15,715 nt of DNA, taken from positions 1 to 15,715 of the forward strand of contig DASQPC010000050.1 of NCBI GenBank assembly GCA_035644155.1. The letters run 5' to 3'. Made by a program: the position numbers and the translations under genes. The notes under the pieces are model-generated. The model searched no databases and was not told the DNA's origin. It saw only the letters and a program-made list of their open reading frames with translations. Positions 1 to 6,662 of the stretch are shown here, in pieces (the stretch's first letter is position 1; every line of letters begins with the position of its first letter). This stretch comes from DATIGJ01 sp035644155. GTDB taxonomy: Bacteria > Patescibacteriota > Microgenomatia > Levybacterales > UBA12049.

Positions 1-93
1 ATCTTCATAAAAATCATCATATTCACCACTAAAAGGTCGTTCTGTTCCTTTATAAACTATGACATCTTCTTCTTCTTGGGTCAGCTTGTTCAT
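1..93 (-). CDS. msrB: Peptide methionine-R-sulfoxide reductase MsrB, N-terminal part (cut by window edge)
   Basis: Only the first 31 codons are present, starting at ATG 93-91 and running off the left edge. The visible residues include LTQEEEDVIVYKGTERPFSG followed by EYDDFYED. This matches the start of MsrB, where KGTERPF(S/T)GEY is the family signature ahead of the zinc-binding CxxC and the catalytic Cys. Neither of those is inside the window. MsrB reduces methionine-R-sulfoxide in oxidised proteins. The gene lies just downstream of the NlpE-like gene on the same strand, but has its own TATAAT 6 nt before the ATG, so it is probably transcribed separately. Identification rests on this one signature, but the signature is distinctive. 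Confidence 0.82.
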   Translation of the reverse strand, partial: MNKLTQEEEDVIVYKGTERPFSGEYDDFYED

Positions 94-99
94 ATTTTT

Positions 100-105
100 A
101 TTATA
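100..105 (-). promoter_or_regulatory. -10 box of msrB
   Basis: The minus strand reads TATAAT, a perfect -10 hexamer, ending 6 nt before the msrB ATG. Transcription would start at or next to the A of the ATG, giving a leaderless mRNA. No convincing -35 hexamer is visible at 17-18 bp. The box lies just downstream of the stop codon of the NlpE-like gene. Confidence 0.55.
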
Positions 106-107
106 TT

Positions 108-1001
108 TTATTGTGATGAAAAACTGTTACTGACAAAAACGGTTACCATTGTCGTGCAAGGACAAGCAAATTGTAGCGGCTGATCAGGGGCGGTGTTATA
201 GGGAGCTGTTTGATAGGAGAAAAGAATCAATTGATTTTTTGCGCCTGTCGTCTTTTTATATCCCCAAACTGAAGATCCTGGACCATCTGCTAAAAGATTG
301 GTATCTTCAGAAAAACCAAGCTTTTCTAACCAAGATTTATTTTCAAAATGAACAAGCGTTGGTTGTAGCGTAACAATTTTGCCTGATTGTGATTCTCCTT
401 TGAGCTTACCATACAGTGTTGTTTCTTCGTTTATCTTTGGATTTTCCCAGACTGTATTTGGTAGCCAAGAAGAGAGCTGATTAAAGACAGATGTGTTAAG
501 TGGAGGACGAGTTGGTAAAGCAGTATCACTACTCTTTCCACTTGGACGAACAAGATGCAGCATAAACATGTTTGGATCAATTATTTGTTTATCATGATCC
601 AGCATTTGCAACGTCTGTGCATCGACAATAAGATAGTAGGCGACATCTGATGGGTTATCAACACCAAGTTCTAACACCCATGCAGTCTTGTTGGCCGGAA
701 TGCCTTTAGTGATAATCCAATCACCTTGCGTTGTATAAGGTTTTACATTGCGATCTTTGTAGATTTGTTTCAGTGTATATTCTCCTTTGGTTGCAAGGGG
801 TGTTAATTTGGTAAGTGTCAGTGTTGTATCAATGCCTGGGCAATCAGCACAAGGGAGAGTACCTGTATATATTTGTGTAACTGGTGGATGTTTATATAAC
901 CAAAATTGTTTGAGAACAAAAAGAAATGTAACAAAAATAATTGCCCAACAAAAGATCAAAAGAAAAAGTTTATTTTTATTTACTATCCGTTTTTTTGCCA
1001 C
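108..1001 (-). CDS. NlpE-like N-terminal domain protein, membrane-anchored
   Basis: This 297-residue protein starts at GTG 1001. Residues 11-36 form one strongly hydrophobic segment after a basic N-terminus (MAKKR), which is a membrane anchor. There is no lipobox, unlike classical NlpE lipoproteins. Residues 44-57 read YTGTLPCADCPGID, the NlpE N-terminal signature with its CxxC (C51, C54). The stretch around 115-140 (YYLIVDAQTLQMLDHDKQII) fits the end of that barrel. A second, unrecognised domain spans about 160-297, and ends near a Cys-Pro-Cys motif (FACPCTTM). NlpE senses surface contact, copper or lipoprotein stress in Gram-negatives, but only the fold can be inferred here. A promoter with a perfect TTGACA precedes the start codon. 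Confidence 0.75.
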   Translation of the reverse strand: MAKKRIVNKNKLFLLIFCWAIIFVTFLFVLKQFWLYKHPPVTQIYTGTLPCADCPGIDTTLTLTKLTPLATKGEYTLKQIYKDRNVKPYTTQGDWIITKGIPANKTAWVLELGVDNPSDVAYYLIVDAQTLQMLDHDKQIIDPNMFMLHLVRPSGKSSDTALPTRPPLNTSVFNQLSSWLPNTVWENPKINEETTLYGKLKGESQSGKIVTLQPTLVHFENKSWLEKLGFSEDTNLLADGPGSSVWGYKKTTGAKNQLILFSYQTAPYNTAPDQPLQFACPCTTMVTVFVSNSFSSQ

Positions 1002-1010
1002 TTTAAATCT

Positions 1011-1040
1011 ATATTAGTCGTATTCTAGTGCTGATGTCAA
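1011..1040 (-). promoter_or_regulatory. Promoter of the NlpE-like gene
   Basis: On the minus strand a perfect TTGACA (1040-1035), an 18-bp spacer and TAATAT (1016-1011) precede the GTG by 9 nt. Transcription would start about 3 nt before the start codon. It diverges from the promoter at 1055-1083. Confidence 0.6.
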
Positions 1041-1054
1041 TTTGAACTGCTCTC

Positions 1055-1083
1055 TTGACAGAGAGGAAATCTTCCCGCATAGT
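1055..1083 (+). promoter_or_regulatory. Promoter of the 62-residue membrane protein gene
   Basis: TTGACA (1055-1060), 17-bp spacer, CATAGT (1078-1083). The -10 ends 8 nt before the ATG at 1092, so the transcript would have at most about 1-2 nt of leader. No Shine-Dalgarno sequence is present. Confidence 0.6.
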
Positions 1084-1091
1084 AATAACTG

Positions 1092-1280
1092 ATGGCAAAA
1101 GCACGAGCAAGAACAAAAGTAAAAAAACCAAGTGTTGATTACAAAAGATTTGTTGGATCTGCTGTTTTTGGTGGAGTGATAGCATGGGCATTTTCAGGAA
1201 ATCTTGCATTAGCATTTGTCGTTTTTGTTGCTGTTTGGGTAGGTAATTGGGTAGTTGACTCCATGAGCAAAAGCAAATAA
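1092..1280 (+). CDS. Small two-helix membrane protein of unknown function
   Basis: This 62-residue protein has a basic, Lys/Arg-rich N-terminus (MAKARARTKVKKP). Two hydrophobic stretches follow, at about residues 20-36 and 40-56, separated by a short SGN turn, and then a short charged tail (SMSKSK). This predicts a two-helix hairpin with both ends in the cytoplasm by the positive-inside rule. I recognise no family. The precisely placed TTGACA/CATAGT promoter upstream supports it being a real gene. It has its own promoter and is transcribed away from the NlpE-like gene. Confidence 0.65.
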   Translation: MAKARARTKVKKPSVDYKRFVGSAVFGGVIAWAFSGNLALAFVVFVAVWVGNWVVDSMSKSK

Positions 1281-1392
1281 GACTTCCCTTCGACTCAAAT
1301 TTTTTCTATTGTATAAATGCATTTTATTGTAGCACTTTTGTTATTTTATAGAAGGGTAAATGAGAGAAAGGCTGAGTATATAAACAACTCTC

Positions 1393-1422
1393 TTTACAGT
1401 AATATATATAATATTATATACT
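1393..1422 (+). promoter_or_regulatory. Promoter of the 509-residue protein gene
   Basis: TTTACA (1393-1398), 18-bp spacer, TATACT (1417-1422), 10 nt before the ATG at 1433. The surrounding 1400-1420 stretch is almost pure A/T. It could be mistaken for an archaeal TATA box, but the hexamer pair fits a sigma70 promoter with a leader of about 4 nt. Confidence 0.5.
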
Positions 1423-1432
1423 TCTCAAAAGT

Positions 1433-2962
1433 ATGCCTGCAGAATTAAAAAAGGGTGTTCCCGACAATTTTAAGCCGAAAACAAATCGCGAAGTGGGTAG
1501 TTCAGTAGTAAAAGAGCGGTTGCCTTATAGGAAGCGTAAAGAATTTTACGAGACCAGGCGGCCTTATCGTGAAGCAGCAGGAGAGATCGATATAAAGCTC
1601 GAGATGCATGATCGCAGAGTGCAGCAAGTTTATGATGCAGTGGCGGTACAAGGATTAGATTTACGATATCATGAAAGACCTAAAAATCCAGAGCAACAGA
1701 TACAGAATCAACTTATTGAAATTAGAGCATTAGCTGGGGATATGCTTGTTCCCGCAAATAGCCAATTGGGTGAGTCGAAATCTTCCTCCAGTAAACAGAA
1801 TCCCAGATTATCAGTGCAAGAAGCAAGACAACATCTGATAACAGTTATCACAAAAGGCAACGTAGAACCGTCAAGCGGTGTACGAACAAAACCTGAGGTG
1901 GAAACGCATATTGATAGATATGGTAATCTCATTAATCCTACGGAGAAACAAGCATTTTGTGCGCCTTTAAAAGATGTTGGATTGTTTAAATCCCCAAGAG
2001 ACTCTGGTCCATATTTCGTCATCCTTGAAGATACTGCTACAGCTACTGATAGAACAACGGGTATAAAAGATCATAAAGCTTATATAGTGCCGGGCGAAGA
2101 AGATAGAAAGGTTATTCTAAGGCAATTAGGTGAAAATGTAGATCCTGGTACTTTGAATAAAATTGTTACCTACGACGAATTCCTTCAAGCACAAAAAACA
2201 ACAAAAGGTGCTGAAAGAAAAATAGCAACAGCAAGGAGAATAGAAGGAGCAAAAGATAAGGTAAGAGACATGAGAAGACAGGTTATAGCATTATCACAGC
2301 AGAAAGAGAAAAGTTGGGAAGATGCAGCAGATCTCTATAGTACAGTAGTTAGTGATCCAACAGCTGATGTTGCATATAGAGGACTTCTTGCCTATGATAT
2401 CAGAAATGTTTCGGAAGCATTCCCTGATTCTGTTACAGTCGAAGATGTTCTTGGACGGGTTAAAGATCAATATATGCAAGTAGTAACTGATGAAGCGATG
2501 CCAGAGGGACTTCGTACATATTGTTTAAGAGCTTTTGAAGGACATGAAAAAGTCCTCAGTCCAGAAGACAAAGGTGCGGTATTATATATTATGCGAGATA
2601 ATACACAAGGAGATGATATAAGGCGTACAGCAATTGATGTAGTAAGTGGTTATCGTGAGTCAGAGATAAATGAAACTTTGGTAGATATGGCTCAGGATAA
2701 AAAGTTAAGCGCCGGAGTACGACATAATGCACTTTTTCGTTTAAAAGGTGCCGGAGAGAGAGTAATAAATACTTTTGTAGATTACATAAAATCAGACAAC
2801 GAACAAGGGCAGAAAATTGCAATGTACAAATTACTCAATACTCCTTTGGTTGAGCCTGAAAGTAAGATTTTTGACGCTGTACGAGCTCTTTATAAGAAGA
2901 ATCAAAGAGGAGATGTTAGTAATTATATAAAGGAAATTTTTAGGAAATTTTTTATAAAATAG
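1433..2962 (+). CDS. Unrecognised 509-residue protein with HEAT-like C-terminal half
   Basis: No signal peptide or membrane segment is visible, so the protein is probably cytoplasmic. The N-terminal 60 residues are rich in Arg, Lys and Glu. Residues about 115-125 form a Ser/Lys-rich linker (ESKSSSSKQN). Residues 150-250 look globular (FVILEDTATATDRTTG, then KAYIVPGEEDRK). From about 290 to 500 the sequence is a run of amphipathic helices with HEAT-like spacing and phrases such as DDIRRTAIDVVSGY and AGVRHNALFRLKGAGERV. That suggests an alpha-solenoid scaffold or protein-binding surface. No catalytic motif was found. Short intergenic gaps on both sides and its own promoter suggest a single-gene unit. 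Confidence 0.75.
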   Translation: MPAELKKGVPDNFKPKTNREVGSSVVKERLPYRKRKEFYETRRPYREAAGEIDIKLEMHDRRVQQVYDAVAVQGLDLRYHERPKNPEQQIQNQLIEIRALAGDMLVPANSQLGESKSSSSKQNPRLSVQEARQHLITVITKGNVEPSSGVRTKPEVETHIDRYGNLINPTEKQAFCAPLKDVGLFKSPRDSGPYFVILEDTATATDRTTGIKDHKAYIVPGEEDRKVILRQLGENVDPGTLNKIVTYDEFLQAQKTTKGAERKIATARRIEGAKDKVRDMRRQVIALSQQKEKSWEDAADLYSTVVSDPTADVAYRGLLAYDIRNVSEAFPDSVTVEDVLGRVKDQYMQVVTDEAMPEGLRTYCLRAFEGHEKVLSPEDKGAVLYIMRDNTQGDDIRRTAIDVVSGYRESEINETLVDMAQDKKLSAGVRHNALFRLKGAGERVINTFVDYIKSDNEQGQKIAMYKLLNTPLVEPESKIFDAVRALYKKNQRGDVSNYIKEIFRKFFIK

Positions 2963-3051
2963 ATAAATGAATCAGCATTTTGTCTTTTCTTCAGCTTAGT
3001 ATTATTACAAAATCCTCATTGCTTTCTTAAGTGATTTTTATAGAGATTGTT

Positions 3052-3057
3052 TACAGT
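3052..3057 (+). promoter_or_regulatory. Possible -10 box of the YtxH-like gene
   Basis: TACAGT lies 6 nt before the ATG at 3064, the same spacing as other leaderless genes in the window. No good -35 hexamer is visible, so this is a weak call made mainly on position. Confidence 0.3.
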
Positions 3058-3063
3058 AAAATT

Positions 3064-3279
3064 ATGACAAATGCAAATAAGATTCTCAAAGGGGCAGTGG
3101 TGGCAGCGGCAGGCGCTGCACTTGCTCATAAAGATACTCGTAAGAAAATTTTTAAAGGAGTAAAGCAGGTAATGAATACTGTCCAAGAGAAGGCTCAAAA
3201 AGCAGGCAAAGAAGCAGAAGAACACTATAAAAAAATTGAAAAGAAAAACGATCTCGTTGAGACACTTCCCCAAAAATAG
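3064..3279 (+). CDS. Small YtxH-like protein
   Basis: This 71-residue protein starts at the ATG at 3064 (MTNANKILKGAVV). An in-frame upstream extension to 3031 exists but would add an unlikely MIFIEIVYSKI segment, and the -10-like TACAGT sits correctly for 3064. A short Ala/Gly-rich hydrophobic segment (GAVVAAAGAALAHK, residues 10-23) is followed by a long charged amphipathic helix rich in Lys, Glu and Ala. This is the layout of YtxH-type small envelope proteins, whose function is poorly defined. There is no enzymatic motif. It lies between the HEAT-like gene and the IS30 remnant. The family assignment is tentative because the sequence is short and low in complexity. Confidence 0.55.
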   Translation: MTNANKILKGAVVAAAGAALAHKDTRKKIFKGVKQVMNTVQEKAQKAGKEAEEHYKKIEKKNDLVETLPQK

Positions 3280-3311
3280 CTCCATGACTGAATAAGTCGC
3301 GATACATAATG

Positions 3312-3333
3312 GAATCTCAGTAAGAGGAGATTC
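3312..3333. repeat. Inverted repeat (GAATCTC / GAGATTC)
   Basis: GAATCTC (3312-3318) pairs with GAGATTC (3327-3333) across an 8-nt loop. The stem extends to about 10 bp with one G-T pair. No T-run follows on either strand, so it is a poor intrinsic terminator. It lies beyond the broken 3' side of the IS30 transposase remnant. Confidence 0.35.
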
Positions 3334-3347
3334 TATGGCAACAGATT

Positions 3348-3506
3348 TTATCCAACTCGTACCCTCGTTTTATTCCGCGTCAATTCACGACCAATTGTTG
3401 AAACATGACGACCCAACCTCTTGGCACAATCATTGTTTGATAACCCTTCCTGTTTCCACTGACTTAAGAGTTCTCTCTCTGTTTGCGTTATCTTTGTATG
3501 CTTCAT
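3348..3506 (-). pseudogene. IS30-family transposase remnant, N-terminal helix-turn-helix only
   Basis: The minus strand from ATG 3506 encodes 52 residues ending at TAA 3348. The core is ERELLSQWKQEGLSNNDCAK followed by RLGRHVSTIGRELTRN. This matches the N-terminal helix-turn-helix of IS30 transposases (ERE.I..L...G.S...IA..LGRS.STI.RE..RN). The usual protein is over 300 residues with a DDE catalytic domain, and none of that is present downstream. After RELTRN the reading frame quickly stops. A change of frame would allow GYELDKICCH, so both an indel and a truncation are possible. A strong Shine-Dalgarno sequence (AAAGGAGGTGG, 3520-3510) precedes the ATG. The opposite-strand reading frame over 3335-3553 is a shadow. 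Confidence 0.75.
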
Positions 3507-3509
3507 TAT

Positions 3510-3520
3510 CCACCTCCTTT
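3510..3520 (-). promoter_or_regulatory. Strong ribosome binding site of the IS30 remnant
   Basis: The minus strand reads AAAGGAGGTGG three bases before the ATG at 3506, near-perfect complementarity to the canonical anti-Shine-Dalgarno. Most flanking host genes lack such a site, in keeping with a mobile origin. Confidence 0.6.
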
Positions 3521-3607
3521 CTTACCTCAGGAAGTGAATCATACCTCACCTAGGGGTTGCGATCGTTTCTAGAACTTACAATGACCGATTTAGCATAGAG
3601 AAAATGC

Positions 3608-3613
3608 TATAAT
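3608..3613 (+). promoter_or_regulatory. Extended -10 promoter of trhO
   Basis: TGCTATAAT (3605-3613) is an extended -10 element with a perfect TATAAT, ending 7 nt before the trhO ATG, so transcription would start at or next to the A of the start codon. The -35 region is weak, which is usual for extended -10 promoters. It lies about 25 bp outside the proposed IS30-like end. Confidence 0.6.
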
Positions 3614-3620
3614 TTGTCCT

Positions 3621-4499
3621 ATGACATATGAAGTGTTGCTTTATTATAAGTATGTAACAATTGATGATCCAGAAAAAGTCTGCAAACAGCAGCGTGATTG
3701 GTGTGAAGAGCTGGGACTTAAGGGACGGATTATTATCGCTTCAAATGGAATTAATGGAACTGTTGAAGGATTGCTTGAGAATACAAACGAATATATCAAT
3801 CGTATGAAACAAGATCCTCGATTTGCGAATATTGTTTTCAAAAAAAGTATTGGAACTGGCAATGCATTGCCCAAGCTCCAAGTACGTGTACGAAAAGATC
3901 TGGTGAGCGATCAGACAAGCGAGTGGGGAGTTGATCCAAACATCATGACAGGAAAATATCTGAGAGCTGAAGAGTTGCATGATTGGATTGCCTCAGGAAA
4001 AAAGTTTTATATCATGGACATGCGAAATAATTATGAGCACAAAAGCGGCCATTTCAAAGATGCTATTTTGCCTGATATCGATAATTTTAGAGATTTACCA
4101 GATGTCCTCTCATCACTTAAAAAATATAATGATCGCCCGATTGTCACTGTTTGTACTGGTGGTATTCGATGCGAACGTGCATCAGGTTTGTTACTCAAAT
4201 ATGGTTTTAAAGATGTCTATCAATTGTTGGATGGTATTGTGACTTATATGGAAAAATATCCCAATGAAGATTTCCAAGGAAAGTTATATGTCTTTGATAA
4301 TCGACTAGTAATTGGATTTGAAACAGATAGTCCAAAACACAAAATGATCGGACGTTGTACTATTTGTGGAAAAATCAGTGAGCAGTACGTTAATTGTTCT
4401 CATGATAGTTGTCACCGGCATTTTATTTGTTGCGATAACTGTTTAACTGCTGATGGTACTATTATTTGTCCTCAAGGATGTCGCAACCTTGACAAGTAA
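3621..4499 (+). CDS. trhO: tRNA uridine(34) hydroxylase, rhodanese family
   Basis: This 292-residue protein matches the TrhO/YceA family in length and layout. An N-terminal ferredoxin-like domain (VLLYYKYVTIDDPE, then GRIIIASNGINGTVEG) comes first. A rhodanese domain follows from about residue 115, with DMRNNYEHKSGHFKDA and the active-site loop VCTGGIRCERA (C178, with C184 also conserved). The C-terminus is Cys-rich (CTICGK, SHDSCHRHFICC, CDNC, CPQGC), probably metal-binding, as in many members. TrhO installs 5-hydroxyuridine at the wobble position of tRNA using O2. The ATG is preceded by an extended -10 at leaderless spacing and there is no Shine-Dalgarno site. The next gene has its own promoter, whose -35 overlaps the end of this gene. 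Confidence 0.93.
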   Translation: MTYEVLLYYKYVTIDDPEKVCKQQRDWCEELGLKGRIIIASNGINGTVEGLLENTNEYINRMKQDPRFANIVFKKSIGTGNALPKLQVRVRKDLVSDQTSEWGVDPNIMTGKYLRAEELHDWIASGKKFYIMDMRNNYEHKSGHFKDAILPDIDNFRDLPDVLSSLKKYNDRPIVTVCTGGIRCERASGLLLKYGFKDVYQLLDGIVTYMEKYPNEDFQGKLYVFDNRLVIGFETDSPKHKMIGRCTICGKISEQYVNCSHDSCHRHFICCDNCLTADGTIICPQGCRNLDK

Positions 4500-4517
4500 A
4501 TTGGTCCATGGAACAAT
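4489..4517 (+). promoter_or_regulatory. Promoter of the pilus-type ATPase gene, sharing an element with the che operon
   Basis: TTGACA (4489-4494) inside the last trhO codons, 17-bp spacer, AACAAT (4512-4517), then 6 nt to the ATG at 4524. The 11-mer CATGGAACAAT (4507-4517) is identical to 8004-8014 upstream of the MCP gene, where it also follows a perfect TTGACA. AACAAT is a weak -10, so an activator or alternative sigma factor may read the shared element. Confidence 0.5.
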
Positions 4518-4523
4518 GGATGT

Positions 4524-5756
4524 ATGGATCAGAATAATCAAAATGCCTTCATTGGACAACAAAGCGCTGATAATCTCGTGAACGCTATTTTTCTTGAAGC
4601 CCTCAAGCAACGAGTCAGTGATATGCATTTTGAACCGGGAGAAGATTTTTTTACTGTGAGATTTCGTATTGATGGACTTTTACACCCCGCTCAAAAAATG
4701 GACAAAAAACAACAAGAAGAAATTGTTTCTCGAATAAAAATATTATCATCCCTTAATATCACTGAACATCGTCTTCCGCAAGACGGTTACTTGGAATATG
4801 TCTCGGGAGATCGGACCTACAATATCCGGGTATCAACATTACCAACACTTTTTGGAGAGGCGATTGTCTGTCGTATTCATAATAGAGAAGATACACTGCT
4901 TAATTTAAAGGACCTGGGATTTGATAACACACAACTTGAAGAAATGATAAAATTGATTGCAAGCGAGTCGGGAATTATTCTTGCTACAGGGCCGACTGGC
5001 TCAGGCAAAACAAATCTTCTTTATTCTATTTTGCATATTTTAGATAATCCTGATCGAAATATCTTGACAGTTGAAGATCCTATTGAGTACCACTTGCCAC
5101 ATATGCGACAAACGCAGATCAATGAGGCAAACGGTCTAACTTTTGGTAAAGTTATGCGTTCAATTGTCAGACAAGATCCTGATGTCGTGATGCTTGGAGA
5201 AATTCGTGATGCGGAGACTGCGCAAATGGCAGCACAACTTTCCCTTATTGGAACGCGAGTTTTTTCGACCTTTCATACATTTGATATGCCAGGACTTATT
5301 GTCCGCTTCAAAGAATTAGGCATCCCCAATTCAATTATTGCGCAGGCCATTAAAGGAGTTATCTCAGCAAGACTTCTTCGAAAAATATGTACGTCTTGCA
5401 AAACAGCTTATCAACCGACAAATGAGGAAAAACTATTTCTTGGTACGCAGGGAGCATCAGTAACCACTCTGTATAAAGGAACAGGTTGTGAAAATTGTAA
5501 ACAATTGGGATATATTGGAAGGACAGGGGTATATGAAATTATTATTGTTGATGAAGATCTCAGAGCAAGCATTATGGAAGAGAAGCCCGCTGTTTTTATT
5601 AATGATTTGCTTCGTCAAAAAAATGTAAAGACCTTGCGACAATCAGCAATTCAGAAAATCATTGAAGGAATTACCACAATTGGAGAGATGCTTCGTGTGC
5701 TTGGTATCCCATCTGCCAATTTGTTAGTCAAATATGGCAAGTCTAGAAACATCTAA
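4524..5756 (+). CDS. Minimal PilB/GspE-type secretion or pilus-assembly ATPase
   Basis: This 410-residue protein has all core motifs of type II/IV secretion ATPases. They are the N2 motif SDMHFEP (about 32-38), Walker A GPTGSGKT (156-163), the Asp box ILTVEDPIEY, Walker B DPDVVMLGEIRD (from 218), the His box STFHTFDMPG, and a zinc tetracysteine (C289, C292, C322, C325) followed by GYIGRTGVYE. The tetracysteine points to PilB/GspE rather than the retraction ATPase PilT. Full PilB/GspE proteins are about 500-570 residues; here the N1 domain is missing and the protein begins directly with N2. No pilin, PilC or PilM-Q gene is in the window. Its last 23 bases overlap the DUF84-type gene, suggesting coupled translation. 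Confidence 0.88.
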   Translation: MDQNNQNAFIGQQSADNLVNAIFLEALKQRVSDMHFEPGEDFFTVRFRIDGLLHPAQKMDKKQQEEIVSRIKILSSLNITEHRLPQDGYLEYVSGDRTYNIRVSTLPTLFGEAIVCRIHNREDTLLNLKDLGFDNTQLEEMIKLIASESGIILATGPTGSGKTNLLYSILHILDNPDRNILTVEDPIEYHLPHMRQTQINEANGLTFGKVMRSIVRQDPDVVMLGEIRDAETAQMAAQLSLIGTRVFSTFHTFDMPGLIVRFKELGIPNSIIAQAIKGVISARLLRKICTSCKTAYQPTNEEKLFLGTQGASVTTLYKGTGCENCKQLGYIGRTGVYEIIIVDEDLRASIMEEKPAVFINDLLRQKNVKTLRQSAIQKIIEGITTIGEMLRVLGIPSANLLVKYGKSRNI

Positions 5757-6609
5757 AAGATCAGAAACAGTTGTCTTACTTGCTTCCCTAGCAGGACCAA
5801 AAATCGATGGGACCACTCAAGCCGTTCAAGCGACAATTCCTTTTGCTTTTGATACACAAAGACATATTATTGTACTTCGAGATCACAAGCAACCAAGCAG
5901 GGAATCCCCAAGAACGGTTGATATGGAGGTTTCTATTGAGCAAAGTGGTTTTCCAAACTTTTCATTTGTAGCAGTACCCGATCGAATTGATTCAAGCGGT
6001 CATACTCTCTTAAAAAATGTTGGAAAACAAACGGAATACACAGGTCCACAGTTATCAGTAGCTGAAGTGAAAGCAGCTATTGCAGATAGGCAACATAGAC
6101 AAAGTAGTCCTCCTATAATTATTTACGCACAAGATTCTCCATCATTTGAGAATCCCCAGCCGGTTGTCGTGCAAACTGTAGAAGAAGGATATCGCGGAGC
6201 TGCAAACAGAGCAGCGTATGTTAAGGAGAGAAATAGTCTGCAACCTCATCCTATTCCTTATGACTATGTGGTTGGTATTGAGAATGCGCAGTTTCGTTCC
6301 CGAATCAGCGGTACTCCTCCAAAAGAAGTGGTAACTGATACAGCATTTGTCTATGTTGAAAATTGGGAAGGAGACTGGGCTGCTGCTCATTCAGCAGGAG
6401 TCGCCCTTGGTCCAAACCATGGAGTTACGTTTTTTGAACAATCGAGAGCGACTGGATTTAACAAGCCAGCTGGACATATTTTTGATCCCGAGAATCCTCA
6501 AGATCCACATGGTAAAGCAACCGGAGGTTTGTTCACCCGAGCGGATTTGTTAGCAACTCCAATTACAGTTGCTCTCCAGCAGCTTGAGGCACAGAGAAGA
6601 ACAAAGTAG
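5734..6609 (+). CDS. DUF84/YjjX-like (inosine/xanthosine triphosphatase-type) NTPase
   Basis: This 291-residue protein has a start, VVLLASLAGPKIDGTTQAVQ (13-32), that resembles the phosphate-binding N-terminus of DUF84/YjjX proteins (STNPxKI..), though the usual Asn is changed. The C-terminal half fits the family better. It contains VEEGYRGAANRAAYV (seen as E..T..GA.NRA in relatives), DYVVGIENAQ (D..VGIE.G), a strand with AFVYVENWEGDW, and an ending with GKATGGLFTRADLLATPITV. Family members are about 170-190 residues; the extra length sits between about residues 45 and 145. YjjX hydrolyses non-canonical ITP/XTP to keep nucleotide pools clean. It overlaps the ATPase gene by 23 bases and probably shares its transcript. 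Assignment is by motif pattern only. Confidence 0.65.
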   Translation: MASLETSKRSETVVLLASLAGPKIDGTTQAVQATIPFAFDTQRHIIVLRDHKQPSRESPRTVDMEVSIEQSGFPNFSFVAVPDRIDSSGHTLLKNVGKQTEYTGPQLSVAEVKAAIADRQHRQSSPPIIIYAQDSPSFENPQPVVVQTVEEGYRGAANRAAYVKERNSLQPHPIPYDYVVGIENAQFRSRISGTPPKEVVTDTAFVYVENWEGDWAAAHSAGVALGPNHGVTFFEQSRATGFNKPAGHIFDPENPQDPHGKATGGLFTRADLLATPITVALQQLEAQRRTK

Positions 6610-6626
6610 CGATATATTACTATAGG

Positions 6627-6655
6627 TTGATGTATGATAATTCTTTTGGTATAAT
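6627..6655 (+). promoter_or_regulatory. Promoter of the metallopeptidase-like gene
   Basis: TTGATG (6627-6632), exactly 17 bp, TATAAT (6650-6655), then 7 nt to the ATG at 6663. This is one of the best promoter matches here, and it argues that the gene really starts at 6663 although that frame closes at 6741. Confidence 0.65.
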
Positions 6656-6662
6656 TACTCCT

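Larger units (their letters stand above)
3348..3580 (-). mobile_element. Degenerate IS30-like insertion fragment with probable left end
   Basis: The fragment contains the transposase N-terminus and, upstream of it, the minus-strand stretch from 3580 that begins TGTAAGTTCTAG and continues to CGCAAC (3556). From memory the terminal repeat of IS30 begins TGTAGATTC and reaches CGCAAC at the same distance, so 3580 is probably the left end of the element. A TATGAT hexamer (3543-3538) could be the transposase promoter. The catalytic part and right end are missing. The 3280-3347 stretch holds only the short hairpin and no recognisable gene. The whole 3280-3620 gap therefore consists of the IS remnant plus the trhO promoter. 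Confidence 0.55.

Noticed and set aside
1401..1420. Archaeal-type TATA box before 1433, suggesting an archaeal host
   Set aside because: TTTACA and TATACT hexamers at 18 bp explain the site, and several other genes in the window have clear bacterial -35/-10 pairs.
3312..3333. Intrinsic terminator for the YtxH-like gene or the IS30 remnant
   Set aside because: The stem is short and A/T-rich and no T-run follows on either strand, so it is listed only as an inverted repeat.
3335..3553. Plus-strand open frame of 72 codons with a GAGGAG before its ATG
   Set aside because: Its Ser/Leu-rich product looks like no protein family, and the opposite strand encodes a clear IS30 helix-turn-helix with a better ribosome site. 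The plus frame is a shadow.
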